Shown: one piece after another, positions 60,957-64,000 of the stretch
How the letters are laid out: each line of letters starts with the position of its first letter
Numbering within the stretch: the stretch's first letter is position 1
DNA from: Mucilaginibacter sp.
GTDB taxonomy: Bacteria; Bacteroidota; Bacteroidia; Sphingobacteriales; Sphingobacteriaceae
Assembly (NCBI RefSeq): GCF_028288225.1
Contig: NZ_JAQBOC010000018.1
Coordinates: forward strand, 62,001-126,000
Direction: 5' to 3'
Length of the DNA stretch: 64,000 bases
Made by a program: the position numbers and the translations under genes
The notes under the pieces: generated by a model
Seen by the model: the letters and a program-made list of their open reading frames with translations, nothing else
The model's database searches: none
Told to the model about the DNA's origin: nothing

Positions 60957-61072
60957 ATCCTGCTTACAGCTACTATGATCTATAAACCATCGTCAATGAA
61001 CTACCCATAAACAAATTACATTCCAACCATAAAATTTAATCTAACAATACGTCAATTATTGCGTTTAAAAAT

Positions 61073-61080
61073 TACATTTG
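61073..61080 (+). promoter_or_regulatory. Bacteroidota -7 promoter box of the arginine decarboxylase gene
   Basis: TACATTTG is an exact TAnnTTTG match ending 15 bases before the ATG. There is no matching -33 TTG at the expected distance, but TTG occurs at 61059. Confidence 0.5.
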
Positions 61081-61095
61081 CCAAAATTTTAATAA

Positions 61096-62490
61096 ATGCA
61101 GAGTTACGAGGAATTTCTTGACCTGAGTGTAGGTTTCCCACAGGATGGTTTTGAGATAATTGAGGATGAACTATACTTTCATGACCTCAATTTAATGGAG
61201 ATGATTGAAACGTATGGTACCCCACTGCGTTTTACCTACCTTCCAATAATTTCGAAAAAGATCCAGCAGGCAAAATTGCTGTTTCAGCAGGCAATAATTA
61301 AAAATAATTATCGCGGCAGCTATAAATACTGTTATTGCACCAAAAGCTCGCATTTTAAGCACATTGTTGAAGAAGCGCTTAAAAATGAGATCCACCTGGA
61401 AACTTCATCGGCGTTTGATATGCCAATGATTGACGCGCTGGAGAAAAAAGGTGCGGTAAGCAAGGACGTTACTGTAATATGCAACGGGTTTAAAACCTTT
61501 CAGTATAAAACCTATATTATTGATATGCTGCATGATGGCTTTAAAAACATCATCCCGGTGCTGGATAATAAAGAAGAATTTAACTTGTATGATGACGAGA
61601 TAGAGATGGATACCCCATGTAATCTTGGCATCAGGATAGCAGCAGAAGAGCAGCCTGATTCACAATTCTATACTTCACGCCTGGGTGTGCGTATGGAAGA
61701 TATTATTGATTTTTATCACAACAAGATCCAGGGAAATCCAAACTTTAAGGTAAAGCTGTTACATTTCTTTATCAATTCGGGTATTTCTGATACGCCGTAT
61801 TACTGGAACGAGCTTGAAAAGTATGTTACCCTTTATTGCAAGTTTAAAAAGATAAACCCCGACCTGGATACGCTTGATATTGGCGGCGGCATGCCTTTTA
61901 AAGATTCGCTGGTGTTTGATTTTGATTATGAATACATGATCAATGAAATTGTTAGCCGGATAAAGGAAATTTGTGCAGATAACGATACGGTAGAGCCGGA
62001 TATTATTACTGAATTTGGCAAATACACTGTTGCCGAGGCATCAGGAATCCTGTATAAGGTATTGGGCCGTAAACAGCAAAATGACCGTGAAAGATGGCTG
62101 ATGCTGGATGGCTCGTTCATCACCAACCTGCCTGATGTTTGGGCGCTTAATCAAAAGTATATTTTACTGCCGGTAAATAACTGGGACAGCGAATACGAAC
62201 GTGTTAACCTTGGCGGTATAACCTGCGACGGGCAGGATTATTACAACCAGGAAGCCCACATGAACAGCGTATTTATGCCTAAAACCCGTAAGGTGCAATA
62301 CCTGGGCTTTTTTAATACCGGAGCATACCAGGAAGTATTAAGCGGTTATGGGGGTATTCACCATTGCCTGCTGCCATCGCCAAAACATGTGATCATCCGC
62401 CGCAACCGCGATGAAACTTTCAATTTTGAGGTTTTTGGCGAAGAACAGAACAGTAAGCAAGTGCTAAAAATTCTGGGTTACACAACGTAG
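61096..62490 (+). CDS. speA: Arginine decarboxylase (fold III, biosynthetic type)
   Basis: A 464-residue PLP enzyme of the alanine-racemase fold. The PLP lysine is in YCYCTKSSHFKHIVEEAL near residue 75. Other landmarks are HLETSSAFDMP, LDTLDIGGGMPF and the C-terminal FFNTGAYQEVLSGYGGIHHC, which carries the active-site residues of the second domain. It is shorter than E. coli SpeA but matches Bacteroidota arginine decarboxylases. It makes agmatine for polyamines. No agmatine-processing gene is in the window, so where the agmatine goes is unknown. Confidence 0.85.
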   Translation: MQSYEEFLDLSVGFPQDGFEIIEDELYFHDLNLMEMIETYGTPLRFTYLPIISKKIQQAKLLFQQAIIKNNYRGSYKYCYCTKSSHFKHIVEEALKNEIHLETSSAFDMPMIDALEKKGAVSKDVTVICNGFKTFQYKTYIIDMLHDGFKNIIPVLDNKEEFNLYDDEIEMDTPCNLGIRIAAEEQPDSQFYTSRLGVRMEDIIDFYHNKIQGNPNFKVKLLHFFINSGISDTPYYWNELEKYVTLYCKFKKINPDLDTLDIGGGMPFKDSLVFDFDYEYMINEIVSRIKEICADNDTVEPDIITEFGKYTVAEASGILYKVLGRKQQNDRERWLMLDGSFITNLPDVWALNQKYILLPVNNWDSEYERVNLGGITCDGQDYYNQEAHMNSVFMPKTRKVQYLGFFNTGAYQEVLSGYGGIHHCLLPSPKHVIIRRNRDETFNFEVFGEEQNSKQVLKILGYTT

Positions 62491-62513
62491 TTGTAAGAAA
62501 TTTGTTAAAAATT

Positions 62514-62542
62514 GAAGGCGTAACATTTTGCGCCTTTTTTTG
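62514..62542 (+). terminator. Terminator after the arginine decarboxylase gene
   Basis: AAGGCG (62515-62520) pairs with CGCCTT (62531-62536), followed by a run of seven T. It lies about 25 bases after the stop. Confidence 0.8.
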
Positions 62543-62584
62543 TGAACGTAAAATTTCTTAAGTTTGATATAGGTTTATACTTAT

Positions 62585-63307
62585 ATGAGCAATTTCAAAC
62601 TGCTGTTTCTTTTTAATATTTTTTTGTTGGGTTTCTATGTACATTCAAGTCATCAAACTCAACAAAGGGATACCATCTACACTTATAAAAAAGCAAGTCC
62701 TGATGGTAAAGGAAAATGTTATATGGGCCGCGAAATAGCCCAGGTGATGAGCTTTGAAGGCGCAGGCTGGCTTGAACGTAATACCCGGCAAAAAGAAGAA
62801 AACACAGATCTTGCCATTTCAAAACTACCCATTAATAAAAACAGCGTAGTTGCTGACATTGGTGCTGGAACAGGATATTATACCTTTCGTATAGCACAAA
62901 AGGTTTCTCAAGGCAGTATATATGCTGTTGAAATACAGGATGATGCTATAAAATATTTAAATGCCCGCAGCAAAAAACTTAATCAAAATAATGTTGTGGT
63001 AATAAAAGGCAGCGAACAAACTCCTAACCTGCCGGATAACACAGTTGACCTGGCTATAATGGTTGATGTTTATCATGAACTGCTTTATCCGCATGAAATG
63101 CTACAGGCCATCCGTCGTTCGCTAAAACCAAAAGGTAGGTTATTGTTGCTTGAATACCGGGCCGAAGATCCTAAAATTAAAATCAGGCAACTGCACAAAA
63201 TGAGTGTTATGCAGGCTAATAAGGAATTAAAAGCCAATGGCTTTCACATAGTACAGGATGGAGAATTTATGCCGATACAGCACTTTTTGGTATATGAGAA
63301 AGATTAG
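62585..63307 (+). CDS. Class I SAM-dependent methyltransferase with signal-like N terminus
   Basis: A 240-residue protein. The N terminus (LLFLFNIFLLGFYVHS) is a hydrophobic segment resembling a signal peptide or membrane anchor, which is unusual for a SAM enzyme. The methyltransferase domain has motif I VADIGAGTGYYTFRIA near residue 87, the acidic YAVEIQDD and DLAIMVDVYHEL. The target is unknown; small methyltransferases of this layout are known in Bacteroidota. Its last 41 bases overlap the convergent histidine-kinase-like gene. Confidence 0.8.
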   Translation: MSNFKLLFLFNIFLLGFYVHSSHQTQQRDTIYTYKKASPDGKGKCYMGREIAQVMSFEGAGWLERNTRQKEENTDLAISKLPINKNSVVADIGAGTGYYTFRIAQKVSQGSIYAVEIQDDAIKYLNARSKKLNQNNVVVIKGSEQTPNLPDNTVDLAIMVDVYHELLYPHEMLQAIRRSLKPKGRLLLLEYRAEDPKIKIRQLHKMSVMQANKELKANGFHIVQDGEFMPIQHFLVYEKD

Positions 63308-64000
63308 AATTATCAGCACCCGGAAGTTGCTCATCCAGCTTTGCTGATATGCTTTTTATTGCTTTATCCATGCTTTCGACCGAGCAAAACAGGTGATCTT
63401 CAAACTGTTTGTATTCTTTTTCATTATTGTCGCTATTTTTAATGATATCTATTATTCCCAGTATATTAGAGAGGTGCCTCCTAACCTCATGTGAATTTAT
63501 AAACGCCAGCTCTTTTTTCTGAGTAGTAAACAACAGCTTTTCATAATGCCGTTTTTGTTTGGCGCTCCGGTAAAACATGGTTATAATAACTATTATAAGC
63601 AAAGCCACTACTACGGCAAAAATCAGCCAGATCCGCTCCCGTTTATAGGATTCATCTTTTTGCATATATGAGCCCTCAATTTCATCAATCTTAATTTGTG
63701 ACGAAATATTACCAACCTGGGTAAGCCTGTTTATAACATCTTCTGCTTGTTCAAGCGACAATTTGAAATTATAGCCCGCTAATTTATGGTCTTTACGGCC
63801 TTCAGCAATTTGACCCAATACTTTATACAGGTGATATTTTATTTCGGGATGATTAATCTCTAAAGGCTGGTTAAGCAACTCGTTAATAATTGTGATCGCC
63901 GAATCCGGCTGCCCACCGTTAAAATAAGCATCAGCCAGATTTTGCTGATCCTGATCGTTATATTTATACAACGTATCCCTTTGCATAGCCTTAATCAGCT
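63267..64000 (-). CDS. TPR/histidine-kinase-like protein without catalytic domain (5' part cut by window edge)
   Basis: Partial gene: the frame is open to base 64000, and the first methionine seen (63986) is probably internal. The visible part has helical TPR-like repeats (NLADAYFNGGQPDSAITIINELL), one transmembrane segment (WLIFAVVVALLIIVIITMFY) and a sensor-kinase-like dimerisation helix (FINSHEVRRHLSNILGIID) with a candidate phospho-histidine. It ends about 70 residues later, so the ATPase domain is absent. It may be a partner or phosphotransfer protein. It overlaps the methyltransferase gene by 41 bases. Confidence 0.72.
   Translation of the reverse strand, partial: LIKAMQRDTLYKYNDQDQQNLADAYFNGGQPDSAITIINELLNQPLEINHPEIKYHLYKVLGQIAEGRKDHKLAGYNFKLSLEQAEDVINRLTQVGNISSQIKIDEIEGSYMQKDESYKRERIWLIFAVVVALLIIVIITMFYRSAKQKRHYEKLLFTTQKKELAFINSHEVRRHLSNILGIIDIIKNSDNNEKEYKQFEDHLFCSVESMDKAIKSISAKLDEQLPGADNSNLSHIPKSAVSA

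Overview
The window is chromosomal DNA from a member of the Bacteroidota, most likely family Sphingobacteriaceae and resembling Mucilaginibacter or Pedobacter. The evidence is the moderately AT-rich composition, start-proximal promoters of the Bacteroidota type (TAnnTTTG), few Shine-Dalgarno sites, many lipoproteins and exported glycan enzymes (GH92, GH43, GH5-like), a eukaryote-like GSII glutamine synthetase, and lineage-typical families (DUF6786, YXWGXW lipoprotein, HExxH-TolB-barrel protein, CtlX). I recognised no rRNA, tRNA, CRISPR array, complete insertion sequence or prophage. The genus is inferred.

Layout. 1-5.2 kb: a minus-strand operon for non-phosphorylating L-fucose catabolism (FAH-family hydrolase, DUF6786 lipoprotein, FucP, SDR dehydrogenase, fuconolactonase-like amidohydrolase cut by the window edge), preceded by two adjacent palindromes that look like an operator. 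5.4-17.4 kb: a molybdenum-cofactor island. It holds a YdeP-type Mo oxidoreductase with FdhD and a small companion protein, then MoaD, MoaE, MoeB-rhodanese, MobB-like/MobA, MoaC, MoeA and MoaA, then XdhC and a MocA-like nucleotidyltransferase. 17.6-20.9 kb: a hemicellulose operon (GH43, GH5-like, GalM). 21-26.5 kb: HAD phosphatase, APH-fold kinase, PuuA-like ligase, gamma-glutamylcyclotransferase-like protein and GSII. 27-33.4 kb: malate dehydrogenase, cold-shock protein, MORN/TonB protein and M1 peptidase. 33.7-36.4 kb: a TrpXYZ-like ABC transporter. 36.6-38.7 kb: methionine aminotransferase plus omega-amidase. 39-42 kb: GH92 mannosidase. 43-52 kb: PPK2, PBP1A, HExxH-TolB-barrel protein, fasciclin, MsrB, GIY-YIG and a LexA-like repressor. 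52.8-55.6 kb: BioF, BioD and 3-hydroxybutyryl-CoA dehydrogenase. 56.5-62.5 kb: an arginine group (ArgS, arginine deiminase, CtlX, arginine decarboxylase). 62.6-64 kb: an exported methyltransferase and a partial TPR/histidine-kinase-like protein.

The genes themselves are mostly recognisable. The unusual material lies between them. Many intergenic gaps hold imperfect inverted repeats whose two arms are built from several copies of one short word, with a different word at most loci: TTGATTAAG-like at five loci, and others based on AAAGCTTTTTGC, CCATGGTCGAT, AGTCGGAAAAG or AATGACC. One locus has become a perfect array of thirteen 9-mers just upstream of a start codon. Related events include a 79-bp tandem duplication of the mdh leader with its ATG, a 38-bp duplication of the ctlX start, an approximately 300-bp duplication of the argS 3' junction whose hairpin is better conserved than its coding part, and a decayed GxxExxY gene inside a roughly 50-bp inverted repeat. 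I regard this intergenic repeat biology as the best candidate for something undescribed.
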